Shown: positions 1 to 9,535, counted from the first letter of the stretch. The stretch is DNA of 64,000 nucleotides from Stramonita haemastoma (GCA_030674155.1 CM060316.1:80716436-80780435), one strand, 5' to 3'. Numbers and translations are program-made. Notes: a model not told the origin generated them from the sequence alone.

Positions 1-226
1 GTTTGTTTGTTTTTACTAGTGTCAGTTTTCTTGTTTTTGTATAACTTTTGGAGTATGTATAACAACGGCTTATTACTTTATTGGGGGAAAGAAATCTTAA
101 TTTCATTTAGATTTCCTGAGATTCCCCACCAAAGGGCTTTTTCCGCTGCTTACTTTTTGCTATTTTTACAACACCATATGCGACATATTTGATCCTAAGT
201 TAAGAATTTGGTTTTCCCGGAAAAGC

Positions 227-700
227 ACGTAGCACTACATTGTAGCATTTTGGGTTTCCTGAAAGGTACTAAGCATTGCATTGTAATATTTTGGGTTTCC
301 CTCCAAGGTACATGTATAGCATTGCATTGTAATATTTTGGGTTTCCTGAAAGGTACTAAGCATTGCATTGTAATATTTTGGGTTTCCCTCCAAGGTACAT
401 GTATAGCATTGCATTGTAATATTTTGGGTTTCCTGAAAGGTACTAAGCATTGCATTGTAATATTTTGGGTTTCCCTCCAAGGTACATGTATAGCATTGCA
501 TTGTAACATTTTGGGTTTCCCTCAAAGGTATGCAGCATTGCATTGTAACATTTTGGGTTTCCCTCAAAGGTATGACTTGTATGTATAGCATTGCATTGTA
601 ACCTTGGGGGTTTCCCTGAAAGGCACATAGCATTGCATTGTAATATTTTGGGTTTCCCTCAAAGGTACATGTATAGCATTGCATTACAACTTTGGGGGGT
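227..700. repeat. Minisatellite with alternating 46/41-bp monomers
   Basis: About ten copies of a unit carrying GCATTGCATTGTAATATTTT followed by GGGTTTCC. Unit starts fall at about 273, 319, 360, 406, 447, 493, 535, 588, 630 and 676, so spacing alternates 46, 41, 46, 41, 46, 42, 53, 42, 46. The two monomer types differ in the spacer after GGGTTTCC (CTCCAAGGTACATGTATA against TGAAAGGTACTAA). This is a dimeric higher-order array of about 87 bp. Both strands are open over much of it, but only because the unit lacks stops. Confidence 0.93.
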
Positions 701-710
701 TCCCTGAAGG

Positions 711-945
711 GTATATATTTTTATTTATCTATTCTTTTATTTCGAAGATATGAGAATAAGCATCCATGTGCTTTTTTTACATCCAGTCCCCATGTGTATG
801 CACCTCTGTAAATTTTGTCATCTGTTCCCACACACAGAATGGCCTACTCTTCAGAACAGTGGAACGGATTTTTAACATGTGCACAAGATGTTCTGCGTGC
901 TTTCGCGCATGGGATCTTGGTTTATGTTCTCATCAGAAGGAATTG
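711..945 (-). repeat. tRNA-related SINE copy, minus orientation
   Basis: Reverse complement of the same body seen at 30.67, 32.76, 37.31 and 47.77 kb: the 'agaacatcttg.gcacatgttaaa' block, then 'agagtaggcc', then 'actggatgtaaaaaa' and an A/T-rich tail with 'aaagaata'. It lies with its tail towards 711. The tRNA-like head is replaced by a G homopolymer at about 944-957. Confidence 0.8.
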
Positions 946-1376
946 GGGGGGGGGGGGAGTGGAGTCGGCACTGATTCAGCACTGCATTGTAACATTCTGC
1001 TTCGTGACTGACATCTGTAAAGAAAACTTTTGTTTATCCTCTCAGCAAATTTTGACACTGCATAGCAAAGAGTTTCAACTGTCCACAGAAGGCAAATATG
1101 AGTCAAGGATCTTAAACCTGCATACTTCTCCTCTGCTTGCACGTAAGGTCAAAGCAAAGCAAAGCATCATAGCTCTGATATAAGAGTTTGTAAAAATCCC
1201 CTCCCCCTTAATTCATGCATGCTGCGCAAAATTCAAACCCATTGCAACTGACTTAATGACCATTAGAGTTATAAGCTGGTTGTCTCAGTGTTGTGTCAGT
1301 ATTGTAATACTTTAAAAACGAGAAAAGTTGGCATCCAGATTGTTTTTAATTCATGCTGCTTATTTTTCCTCTATAG
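946..1376. other. Intron-like DNA, nothing recognised
   Basis: Contains a G-run and AT-rich sequence ending in a pyrimidine tract and CTATAG just before 1377. No coding or repeat signal beyond that was seen. Confidence 0.5.
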
Positions 1377-1480
1377 TGTGGTCTGACCCAAACCATGCCA
1401 GCAATTCAAGACCCCAATTGTACAATGTTCTAAATCAGACACAGCTGGGGTCGTTTGGCTACAATCCTGGGTTACTTTCT
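1377..1480 (+). CDS. Candidate internal exon, identity unknown
   Basis: A 104-nt stretch open in only one frame (reading ..WSDPNHASNSRPQLYNVLN.. onward), bounded by an acceptor-like TTTTTCCTCTATAG and a strong donor TTTCT|GTAAGT. If real it enters with one base of a codon upstream and leaves at phase 0. The next recognised exon at 2082 needs one base carried over, so the two cannot be joined directly. I do not recognise it in MGAT5. It could be a skipped exon, an exon of another transcript, or chance. Confidence 0.3.
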
Positions 1481-2081
1481 GTAAGTGTACTATCATCAGT
1501 ATAAGGTTCTCCATGAGGCTATACCGCTGAAGACCCTTCATGGTCACCGTAATGACTGAATAGTAACAAGTTCCTGTTTTTACCTAACATATGTAATCTC
1601 AGTGCTGATAGCAGTTTCAATAAATAAGCTGAACACACACAAACCTGTCAAGCCAATGTAAATAGCAACGAACAGAGAGATCAAAGAGATATCACTGTTC
1701 TGATACATTTCTGACAAAATAAAAACCTGGATATAACTGAGCAATAAATGATATGACAGATTTGTCACATTCAAAACCCAAAAAAAAGCTTTCATCCATG
1801 TATGCTTGGAGTTTTTGCTTTTTCTTCTTTTCTCCCTTGAATACTTGATTTTCTGTCAAATTTGCCAACATTGTCATTTCTCAGTAATTATGATTTAACT
1901 TGGGAAAAAAATGTCAGGTTTATTCCGAGCCTGCTCACATAGTATGATCATGTATTTAAGAAATATCCATAACGAAGTGATAGCAAATGATAGAAAAAGA
2001 ATTGCAAATGATTTGACTTGTGTATCTGTCTTTATGATAAATAAGATATCACCAATGTTGATAACTGCTTTTTTCTGACAG
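1481..2081 (+). other. Intron upstream of MGAT5-like last exon
   Basis: AT-rich, no repeat recognised. It ends with a pyrimidine tract and ..CTTTTTTCTGACAG at the acceptor. Confidence 0.5.
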
Positions 2082-2368
2082 ACTTGATCTGTGAGCCCAG
2101 TTATTTTCCGGAGATCAACAGGGAGGCCACCCTGAGGAACAGCACTTCCCTGTGCAGCAAAATGACCCACTCGGCCAACATCTACTACCCCTCGGTCAAC
2201 GTGGACAAACAGGAGTGCATCCTGCAGGACAATGAAATGCTCTTCAGCTGTGTGGGGGGCAAGGACAATTACCGCCGCCTGTGTCCATGTAGAAACTACA
2301 TTCCCCAGCAGTCGGCTCTGTGTAAAGGGTGTGAGAGAGACATCGAGTCTGTTGCTGAAAGTGTTTAA
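2082..2368 (+). CDS. MGAT5: MGAT5-type N-acetylglucosaminyltransferase V, terminal exon
   Basis: This exon encodes the last 94-95 residues of an alpha-1,6-mannosylglycoprotein 6-beta-N-acetylglucosaminyltransferase (GnT-V), the Golgi type II membrane enzyme that adds the beta-1,6 GlcNAc branch to N-glycans. Seen directly: an acceptor CTGACAG, then a frame with LICEPSYFP near the start, a central QECILQ..LLFSC-like block, the run RRLCPCR and the ending ALCKGC. From knowledge of the family, vertebrate MGAT5/MGAT5B end with the same arrangement (LICEPSFF, cysteine-rich LFSCAG, CPCRDF, ALC.GCL), so the cysteine spacing is diagnostic. About ten extra residues follow the final cysteine here (ERDIESVAESV). 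The catalytic domain lies upstream, outside the window. Whether this is the A or B paralogue cannot be told. Confidence 0.88.
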
Positions 2369-2738
2369 GAACCAACTTCGAATAGTGTTTATCATTGCTC
2401 ACAACTTTATATTTTGATAGGAGTATTGCATTTAGCCATGAATTACCTTACTTGAAAGACTAGCCATTCTTTAAATGGACAGACTTTTGTAATCATATTT
2501 ATTGCTTAATTTTGTGACTTAATTTTTTTTTTTTTTTTTACAATACATAACTATTTTTAAACTTGAACAAATCTGTTTTACAACTAGATATATTCATTGA
2601 CTATTGACCGAAGAGATGTGACCAACTTTGCTTAGTGTGAACCAAGACTGATTATGTACTGAACCAGTGTCATCTGTATTTTATAACTGTTAAGTAACAA
2701 AAACTGCTTACTTATTTCCTCGCCTTCACAGTCAGTTT
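2369..2738 (+). other. 3' flank of MGAT5-like gene
   Basis: AT-rich, with a T-run at about 2524-2539. Probably 3' UTR at first; no clear AATAAA signal was seen before the GA tract. Confidence 0.4.
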
Positions 2739-2779
<41 letters not shown>

Positions 2780-2781
2780 GA

Positions 2782-2831
<50 letters not shown>
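2739..2831. repeat. (GA)n microsatellite at LINE 3' boundary
   Basis: Almost pure GA with a short GGAGAGGAGGAGAAG interruption. It directly abuts the 3' terminus of the LINE on its right. Confidence 0.97.
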
Positions 2832-2834
<3 letters not shown>

Positions 2835-2977
2835 CGAATACGAATACGAATGGTTTATTCAAAAGGCCTTGGCCACATTTGAAGGGGGAAAACACACACA
2901 AAAAAACATATAATGCAAGTAACAAAATGTTATACAATGAATTAATTCACAACACATAGTTGCAACAGAACAAGGCA

Positions 2978-5900
2978 TCAAGAATTGATCAAAGTATCCC
3001 GCAATTTAAATGCTTTATACAGAAAAATGGCTAGATGTTTCATAGTAACTTCATTTCCAGACGTAATAAGCATGTTTAACCTATGTAGACAAGGTTGTCG
3101 TAAAAACTTTTGAGGTATAAACTGTTTTCTCAATTCTAAAAGTTGTGAACAACCAAATAGGAAATGAATTTCATCTTCAATAGAAATATTACAAAGAGGA
3201 CAAACTAAATCACTCTCGTTTGCTTGTCTATAGTAAAAATGATGCGTTTTTAATTCTGAGATACCAAATCTGAATTTTGTTAATATTCTTTTCAAATGCC
3301 TATCCATTTTCATTGTTAGATATAAAGGAATGCAATGTGATGGATTGATCAAACTATACATTTCACATCGGCTGCTGTTTTCAATGTGTGAATGCCAGTC
3401 CTGCCACTGACATGCAATCAGTCTTTCACGCAAAAGTCGTAAGAACAAGGAGTGATTTTCAACACCCTGGTTAAGCCACACATACCCAAAACCGTTTTCA
3501 TATAACTTTCTTTTAACTTTAGTAACCCAATTTGATTTACCCTTTTCATCTAATAAATATAACATTCTATAAGCTTTATGGGGAAGTCTAGACTGCTCCA
3601 TTTGAGTCAGTTTCAACCAATAGTGTATGCACCTATGAGCTGAAACAATGTGTAATGGGTAACGGTTTGTTTCTCCATAGACAAGACTATTAGGTGTTTT
3701 TCTAGACACGCCAAGAAATTTCTTGAGGGCAAATAAATGGACTTTCTCACTATGAATAGATGCTGCATCAAGTCCCCATATCTCAGCACCGTACAAAGCA
3801 ATTGGCTGTACTTGTGCGTCAAAAAGTTTCATGAATAAACCAAAAGAAGAATTGTCCAGCTTACTTAAATTCTGCATTATCAAAATTAAAGCCCTTTTTG
3901 CCCGACATGCAAGATCTTTACAAGCAAACATAAAACTCAAACGTGTCGAAAAATATAGTCCTAAATATTTATATGCATTAACCACAGGCATCATTACACC
4001 ATCAAAAGTCCATCTTTCTCTCGCAGCAAGATAACCACCTTTTCTGAAAACAATTATATTACTTTTAGACATATTAACTGTTAGTTGAGATTTCGATGCT
4101 GATCTTTGTAAACAGTTAAGCTGATTTTGAAGACCTACAACAGTTTCAGATATCAATGCAACGTCATCAGCAAAAAGTAAAATGAACAATTCTAAGGCAT
4201 CATCCTGAAAGGAAACACCATGTCTTCCAAATTCAAGAACTTCTCTAGTTATTTCATTGATGAATAAAGAAAACAAAACAGGGCTGCACACATCCCCTTG
4301 CTTAACACCAGTAGTACAGTTGATACAATCAGTTATAGCACCACCACTTCTAATCCTAGCTTTCACACTATTATACATGCTCATAATACAAACAAGTAAT
4401 TTACCAGAAATTCCATTTTTTACCAAAATTGGCCATAGGATACTTCTATTGACAGAATCAAACGCCTTCTGAAAATCGATAAAGGCAACATACAACTTAC
4501 GGTTTAAACTAAATTGTTTCTGTACACATGCAAACAATGTGAATATATGATCTATTGTTGAATAGTTGCGCTTAAAACCAGCCTGAAATTCGTCTGTTAT
4601 GTTATTTGCTTCTACCCATTCCTGAAGTCTATGATTGATAATTGAACTGTAAAGTTTACTTGCAATATTACAGATCGATATACCTCTATAGTTGTTCGGA
4701 TCAGAAGTATCACCTTTCTTATACAAGGGAACAACAATTGATTCAGACCAAGCTGTTGGAAAAATACCTTTATCAAATAAAGCATTAAATAAAGTAACAA
4801 AGAAACTGATAACCTGGCTACACCTAACAGAATTCTTTAAAAATTCTCCAATTATACCATCAATACCTGCTGCTTTTTTATCTTTTATTTTCCTTACAGC
4901 TAGAAGAACCTCATCTTCAGAAATCGGACGATTAAATTCCCAAGCTTCATCTCTTATTTCATTTTCATCTATTTCATCAGCATGCATGCTTGCAGAATCT
5001 TTTTCAAGTAAGTCTCGAAAATGCCGATACCAAGTATCAGTATCGATTGTGTTATGGGGCTGCTTTTTCTTAGAAGAAACGTTGTGCAAATTGTTCCAAA
5101 AAGTTTTCTGATCATTCATTGAAAGAGTCAATTTATTAATCATAGCCTCGTTATATTCTCGTTTCTTTCGCTCTAAAAGATGCTTATACTCACGTCTAGT
5201 TCGACAATAGTTATCTCTATCTTCTTTTGTTAGAGTACGTCTATATTTTTGTAGCAAATTACGGACAGATTTCTTAAGATTACTACATTCCTTATCGAAC
5301 CAACTACATAGACTACTAATTTCACTGTTTTTAAAAGTCTTTTTCATACATTCAGCCGCATCTTTAAGACAACCATTGAACAGACTAAGTGCAATGTCGA
5401 CATCTGAATCAAGGTAAATAATCGCCTCATCCAGTCTACTCTGTATATCTTCTGAGTACAACTTATCAAAAAAATCTTCAGAACAATTATTATTCCATAC
5501 ATATTTTTCCATGGTATATGATTGCTTACTTTTTGTTGACTTGTTAGGGTTATCTTGAGGGAACTCTATATAAAACTCTACAGGCATATGGTCTGATTCT
5601 AACCGTTCACTCACCATGAGTTGACAATGATCAATAAACATAAAAAATAAATCACAAGACACAAGAAAATAATCATTCACACTACTACCAGCATCAGAAA
5701 TAAAAGTATAACGACCAACAGAATCACCAGAACAAACGCCATTTAAAATATGTAGATCTAGGACCGTGCACATGTTGAGTAACAATTTCCCATAATTATT
5801 TAATTTCTCATCCTCTGAATTTCGATCCAGTCTGATAGGATGACTGTCACATGTAAATTCAACATCGGAACCGAAATTCCCACAAAGATGAGATGTATTA

Positions 5901-6649
5901 GACGTTCTACTATTTAAGTCTCCACATAACAGCAAATACACGTCATCTGAATCAATCAAATAATCACATAAAAAATTTTCCAGTGACGATATACCGTTAT
6001 CGATATCATAATGCATATAATATGGTGCACCCTCCGGGGGAATGTAAGTACATACAAGCAATACATCTTTCAGTGTACCAAATAAACACTTGTTGATCCG
6101 AAACACACACGTGTTATGAAGGGTGGTTTTAATTTGTTTTACATATTGACAAAGACTCTTTTTAATCAGACAAATAACCCCCCCGGATCGTCTCCCTTGA
6201 GTTGATAATTTCAGAGCAGGTACACAGAACAACTCGTACTCTGCAAAACAAATGTTTTCAAAATATTCAACAAACGTTTCAAGTAAACAAACAAAATCAA
6301 ATGAACGTACATATGAAACAAACTCATTATCAGACATTTTGTTCAACAGACCATGGACATTCCAACTCAAAAAAGAAAACGGAAGATTTTCATTTTTATC
6401 ATTTTCATTTATATTTACAAAGCTATCTGTTGCCCCCTCTGTGCCACCAGCACGTGCATCACCCCGCCATTCCCTGTCACCTGGCAGGGAAGGACCAGCG
6501 CTGTTTGCCACTGTCTCCGCCATGGCAGAGCTAGCATCACGCTCGGCACGTGAGGGGAGCAAGTCACAGAACTTGCCAAACAGGGTCTTGTTTTGCCTGT
6601 CACAACCCGGTGCTTTATCAAAATTATCACCCTCAGCAAAATCAACCAC
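2978..6649 (-). CDS. LINE ORF2: AP endonuclease, reverse transcriptase, zinc motif
   Basis: Uninterrupted 1,223-residue reading frame. In order: a charged N-terminal region (1-92); an APE-type endonuclease (about 93-330) with FLSWNVHG, LLET, CGDLNS, the NDYFLV step and SDHMPV; a linker; a reverse transcriptase (about 640-900) with FIDFQKAFDSV, GVKQGDVCSP and the catalytic FADD at about residue 825; a long thumb region; and a C-terminal CPLC..H....C motif (CX2CX8HX4C) near 1145-1165. The protein would nick target DNA and copy the element RNA at the nick. No stop or frameshift was seen, so ORF2 may be recent or still functional. The first ATG (6649) starts just after the ORF1 stop, which suggests reinitiation or read-through for translation. 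Confidence 0.93.
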   Translation of the reverse strand: MVDFAEGDNFDKAPGCDRQNKTLFGKFCDLLPSRAERDASSAMAETVANSAGPSLPGDREWRGDARAGGTEGATDSFVNINENDKNENLPFSFLSWNVHGLLNKMSDNEFVSYVRSFDFVCLLETFVEYFENICFAEYELFCVPALKLSTQGRRSGGVICLIKKSLCQYVKQIKTTLHNTCVFRINKCLFGTLKDVLLVCTYIPPEGAPYYMHYDIDNGISSLENFLCDYLIDSDDVYLLLCGDLNSRTSNTSHLCGNFGSDVEFTCDSHPIRLDRNSEDEKLNNYGKLLLNMCTVLDLHILNGVCSGDSVGRYTFISDAGSSVNDYFLVSCDLFFMFIDHCQLMVSERLESDHMPVEFYIEFPQDNPNKSTKSKQSYTMEKYVWNNNCSEDFFDKLYSEDIQSRLDEAIIYLDSDVDIALSLFNGCLKDAAECMKKTFKNSEISSLCSWFDKECSNLKKSVRNLLQKYRRTLTKEDRDNYCRTRREYKHLLERKKREYNEAMINKLTLSMNDQKTFWNNLHNVSSKKKQPHNTIDTDTWYRHFRDLLEKDSASMHADEIDENEIRDEAWEFNRPISEDEVLLAVRKIKDKKAAGIDGIIGEFLKNSVRCSQVISFFVTLFNALFDKGIFPTAWSESIVVPLYKKGDTSDPNNYRGISICNIASKLYSSIINHRLQEWVEANNITDEFQAGFKRNYSTIDHIFTLFACVQKQFSLNRKLYVAFIDFQKAFDSVNRSILWPILVKNGISGKLLVCIMSMYNSVKARIRSGGAITDCINCTTGVKQGDVCSPVLFSLFINEITREVLEFGRHGVSFQDDALELFILLFADDVALISETVVGLQNQLNCLQRSASKSQLTVNMSKSNIIVFRKGGYLAARERWTFDGVMMPVVNAYKYLGLYFSTRLSFMFACKDLACRAKRALILIMQNLSKLDNSSFGLFMKLFDAQVQPIALYGAEIWGLDAASIHSEKVHLFALKKFLGVSRKTPNSLVYGETNRYPLHIVSAHRCIHYWLKLTQMEQSRLPHKAYRMLYLLDEKGKSNWVTKVKRKLYENGFGYVWLNQGVENHSLFLRLLRERLIACQWQDWHSHIENSSRCEMYSLINPSHCIPLYLTMKMDRHLKRILTKFRFGISELKTHHFYYRQANESDLVCPLCNISIEDEIHFLFGCSQLLELRKQFIPQKFLRQPCLHRLNMLITSGNEVTMKHLAIFLYKAFKLRDTLINS

Positions 6650-6664
6650 TGGCCGGCCAAATCC

Positions 6665-7583
6665 CTATTTCAGAACACAGAGATTCCCACCATCATTCAC
6701 TCCATACTTCACACCTTCAATAAACAAATGATCGAAAACTAAATTTGCTTTCTTGCCATCAGCACGTGCCTTTTTGAAGTGTGGTGCCAACTGTTTCCTG
6801 ACATTTCTGACACGTGCTGTGAAGTCCTCGTTGATAAACACATTTGTTCCCCTCAGCTTCTGTCGGGCCCTCAGGATGGCTTGCTTCTGTCTGAAGAAGG
6901 TGCAGCATGCTATGATTGGGGAGTCTGGTCTGGAGTTGAGACGGTGGACACGGTCAAACTGAATGTCTTCAGTCAGTTCCAGCTGGTCAGTGACCATGTC
7001 TTTCAGTCTCCCTTCACAGTCCGTACTGGTTTCATCGGAGAGTTTCGGCATTCCGTGGACGATGATGTTGTTCCTCCGTGATCTTCCTTCCAGGTCGTCC
7101 ACTTTCTTCGTCAGGTCCTGGTTCTCCTTCCGCAGACTCTTCACCTCTCCCCTCAGCTGCTCCACCTCTCCCCTCACGCAGCTGACTCATTTCCCCTTTC
7201 AAACTGTCCATTTTCTCATTCAGTGCGGTGTTCATGGAGTGCAGCGTACTGAGGACATCTGCCATAGACTGCTCCAGGTTCGAGGCTCGTTGACTAGGAG
7301 AGGAGGTGGCATCACTGGTGTGGTCGGCACTGGGAAGTTTGCTCTGGCGGTAGCTGTCACGCTTGGGTGGTCCGGGATTCAGCTCAACATCTCCACACTG
7401 TTGCAAAAAATCGCCGTAGAAGAATTGGACTAGGAGCAATCCTACCACGACACCGGCCTGCAGGTTGCGCATTTTCAATGTCCGGGTGAAAATCTTCCTT
7501 TTCAGTCTGCGGTACATAAAGTTCATGAATATGAACATAAAACAGCCACATTTTGGCCTAAAGGACAATGGTTCTGCCGGCAT
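6665..7583 (-). pseudogene. LINE ORF1 with N-terminal 2A signal, one frameshift
   Basis: ORF1 is read in two frames. The 5' part (7583 to about 7178) starts MPAEPLSFRP, has a basic segment (YRRLKRK), a hydrophobic segment (AGVVVGLLLVQFF) and then a 2A motif (7368-7391). After that comes a Ser/Thr-rich linker and a heptad-like stretch. The 3' part (7177 to 6665) continues with a coiled coil (GEVEQLRGEVKSLRKENQDL) and the ERRN-type block RRNNIIVHG found in L1/CR1-like ORF1 RNA-binding proteins, ending at the stop near 6663. The two parts join at about 7178, where one extra base shifts frame; this may be mutation or a sequencing error. ORF1 normally coats the element RNA. Confidence 0.85.
7368..7391 (-). 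other. 2A-like ribosome-skipping motif (DVELNPGP)
   Basis: On the minus strand the codons spell D-V-E-L-N-P-G-P, matching the canonical D-x-E-x-N-P-G-P. It is preceded by FFYGDFLQQCG. In known 2A sites the ribosome fails to form the Gly-Pro bond, so the peptide up to NPG (71 residues from the first Met) is released and translation resumes at Pro. The adjoining hydrophobic segment could act as a signal sequence. Confidence 0.93.
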
Positions 7584-7703
7584 GACTCTTCACCCAGGTT
7601 CTTGCAGAAAACTGGTACTGGTAATGGTCCAGAACCACAGTAACCAGTCACCAAAAGACAGAGCGCTGTGACACAGCCTGTCACTGAAGGCGTGCAAGAT
7701 GAA

Positions 7704-7709
7704 CCCCCC

Positions 7710-7767
<58 letters not shown>
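7704..7767. repeat. (GA)n microsatellite at LINE 5' boundary
   Basis: Pure GA repeat after a short C-run (CCCCCCC) that ends the LINE leader. Confidence 0.97.
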
Positions 7768-7768
<1 letters not shown>

Positions 7769-7773
<5 letters not shown>

Positions 7774-8121
7774 CACTGCTTAATATATATATTAATATAT
7801 TTGCTCTCCACCATAAAGAGGAGAAAGCTGATGTGGTTTGGTCACACCACAAGACACAACACCCTAGCAAAAACCATCTTGCAAGGAACAGTTGAGGGCA
7901 AGAGAAGAAGAGGCCGCCAAAAGAAATCATGGGTTGACAACATCAAAGACTGGACTGCCCAACCCCTGCAACGCCTCCTACTAGCCACACAGGATCGTGA
8001 AGCATGGAAAAAGATCTCCGTTGCGTCTTCTCTCATGTCCCCCCTACGTCCTTTGGGACATGGGACTGAGTGAGTGAGTGAGTGAGTAATATATATCATA
8101 TATATATTAAGCAGTGGTTAA
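7769..8121. mobile_element. Palindromic AT-rich mini-element split by a LINE insertion
   Basis: The first 24 bases (7769-7792, starting TTAACCACTGCTTAATAT) are an exact inverted copy of the last 24 (8098-8121, ending TATTAAGCAGTGGTTAA). Removing the LINE fragment and one target duplication leaves a near-perfect palindrome of about 59 bp, which would fold into a hairpin. It looks like a tiny foldback or MITE remnant. Confidence 0.75.
7801..8086 (+). mobile_element. 5'-truncated RTE-type LINE copy (3' end only)
   Basis: Nearly identical to the 3' end of the full copy at 18356-21690 (its 21410-21672), encoding the TIKRRKLMWFGHTTRH...RRGRQKKSWVDNIKDW segment. It ends in (TGAG)n instead of (TTGAC)n. 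An 8-bp target duplication TAATATAT flanks it (7793-7800 and 8087-8094). Confidence 0.93.
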
Positions 8122-8441
8122 AAAACAAAGTTTGAAAATTTTTGATAGCGTGACAAAAATCATTGTACTACAGCATCTTTTTTTTTTTTTCATTTACACA
8201 GGTTTTTCCCCAAGGCGACCAACAATATAGGATGTAGCAGAGTGAAACTGGAACATTACTACTGAAATATTTGGAAACTTTTTTTATGGAAACAATTCTT
8301 TCGACAAATTTTACATTTGAAAAATTGGCATTTGCCATATCTTTAATTAAAACATTGCATTTAGCAGGTGTTGAATTGAAAAACAGTATTTGGAAAATCT
8401 GAAGTCAAATCAGTGAATTTGGCAGATTTTGAAGTACAAGT

Positions 8442-8565
8442 AGAAGCATTCCTTTTGGCAGCTTTTTGATTGAAACATTCAATTAGGCAGCTTTTTAACT
8501 GAAGCATTCCATTAGGCAACTTTTTGATAGAAGCATTCCATTGGGAAGTTTTTTTAATTGAAACT
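8442..8565. repeat. Degenerate ~30-bp tandem repeat
   Basis: Four to five loose copies of GAAGCATTCCATTAGGCAGC plus TTTTTGATT. A weaker echo continues leftwards to about 8350. Confidence 0.7.
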
Positions 8566-8571
8566 CCAAGA

Positions 8572-8850
8572 GGGGGGGGGGGGGTAGCCTCAAGGTTGAA
8601 GGGTTGAGTTTGTGATCTGATCAAGCCATCGCCAAGGCATCTATTAGAGGGAGTTTTCCCATTAATCACATCATTACCAAATCCACTTCCCTGATAGTCC
8701 TTTGGATGAGACTATAAACCGGGGTCCTGTATGTGAATGCATGCAGAACATCTTGCATATACATTAAAACCTGTTCTTCCTTTCAGAAGAGCGGGCCTTG
8801 TGATAGAATGGATGACAAACATTTTTAAAACGCATTTACATTGGTGTCGT
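8572..8850 (+). repeat. Diverged SINE copy
   Basis: After a G-run, it carries TAGCCTCAAGG at the head position, then the shared body 'tttggatgagactataaacc', 'cagaacatcttgc' and 'agagcgggcc'. It is more diverged than the 32.7-kb copy and ends before a C-run at 8858. Confidence 0.7.
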
Positions 8851-9239
8851 CTTTAACCCCCCCCCCCCCCTCCCAAGTCAGTGGTGGGCAAACACAGTCA
8901 CATACTCAAAAATCTAATCATTGGTCAACATGGGGCTCTAGTCGAAGAACTGAAAACAAACTTTTGAAACATTTCATTACGGAAAATTTTGAATTAAAAA
9001 AGCACGTTAAGCAGATGAAAAACGTTGCATGGAAATCTTTCTAAATAGCAAAGCAGGTGATGAGCACAGGCTGTGATGCTAAAGCCCTGCATGGTGATGT
9101 CATTATTTATCATTGTCTACTGCTTCAGTTCAGGGAACTCCTGCTACTGCTGTTTTTGTCATGTTATAAGCTACAGGGGTATTATCCTTGGCACTCTGCT
9201 TGCGCATAACTGCACTAAGGAAATGCAGTCTGTGCTGAT

Positions 9240-9240
<1 letters not shown>

Positions 9241-9276
<36 letters not shown>

Positions 9277-9419
9277 CAAAGCCAGTTTTGGAATGTTCTG
9301 CCAAAGCTCACAGCTTATCAACGCTTTTGCATGCAACTCGGGTCTTAGCTCACTGCCTATTGAGGTATTTTTTCCCCTAATAATGTACAAAAGATGACAC
9401 CGAGGTGTCATGTGCGTGT

Positions 9420-9457
<38 letters not shown>

Positions 9458-9535
9458 ACCTACAGTATGTTTATATACAATGTGTGTGTGCGTGTGCGTG
9501 CGTGCGTGCATATATGTGTGTGTGTGTGTGTTCAA
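9241..9535. repeat. (GT)n microsatellites
   Basis: GT tracts at 9242-9272 and 9413-9453, and GT/GC tracts at 9481-9530, separated by unique DNA. Frames through them give only Val/Cys or His/Thr repeats. Confidence 0.95.

Larger units (their letters stand above)
2832..7703 (-). mobile_element. Near full-length CR1-group non-LTR retrotransposon (LINE)
   Basis: About 4.87 kb, minus strand. From its 5' end: short leader, ORF1 (7583 down to 6665, broken once), a gap of some 15 nt, ORF2 (6649-2978, intact), and a short 3' UTR ending in a few copies of ATTCGT (seen as GAATACGAATACGAATACGAA at 2832-2850). Both ends meet a GA/TC microsatellite (2739-2831 and 7704-7767), so the target duplication, if any, is hidden in the repeat. 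The clade call rests on the ORF1/ORF2 layout, endonuclease type, CX2CX8HX4C C-terminus and simple-repeat 3' end. L2 or Rex-like relatives are possible alternatives. Confidence 0.9.

Noticed and set aside
195..684. Repeat-protein-like frames over the minisatellite
   Set aside because: Both strands are open only because the monomer lacks stops; no start context, splice signals or homology.
1580..1877. Minus-strand hydrophobic frames upstream of the MGAT5 exon
   Set aside because: Short, AT-rich, in an intron; no splice or homology support.
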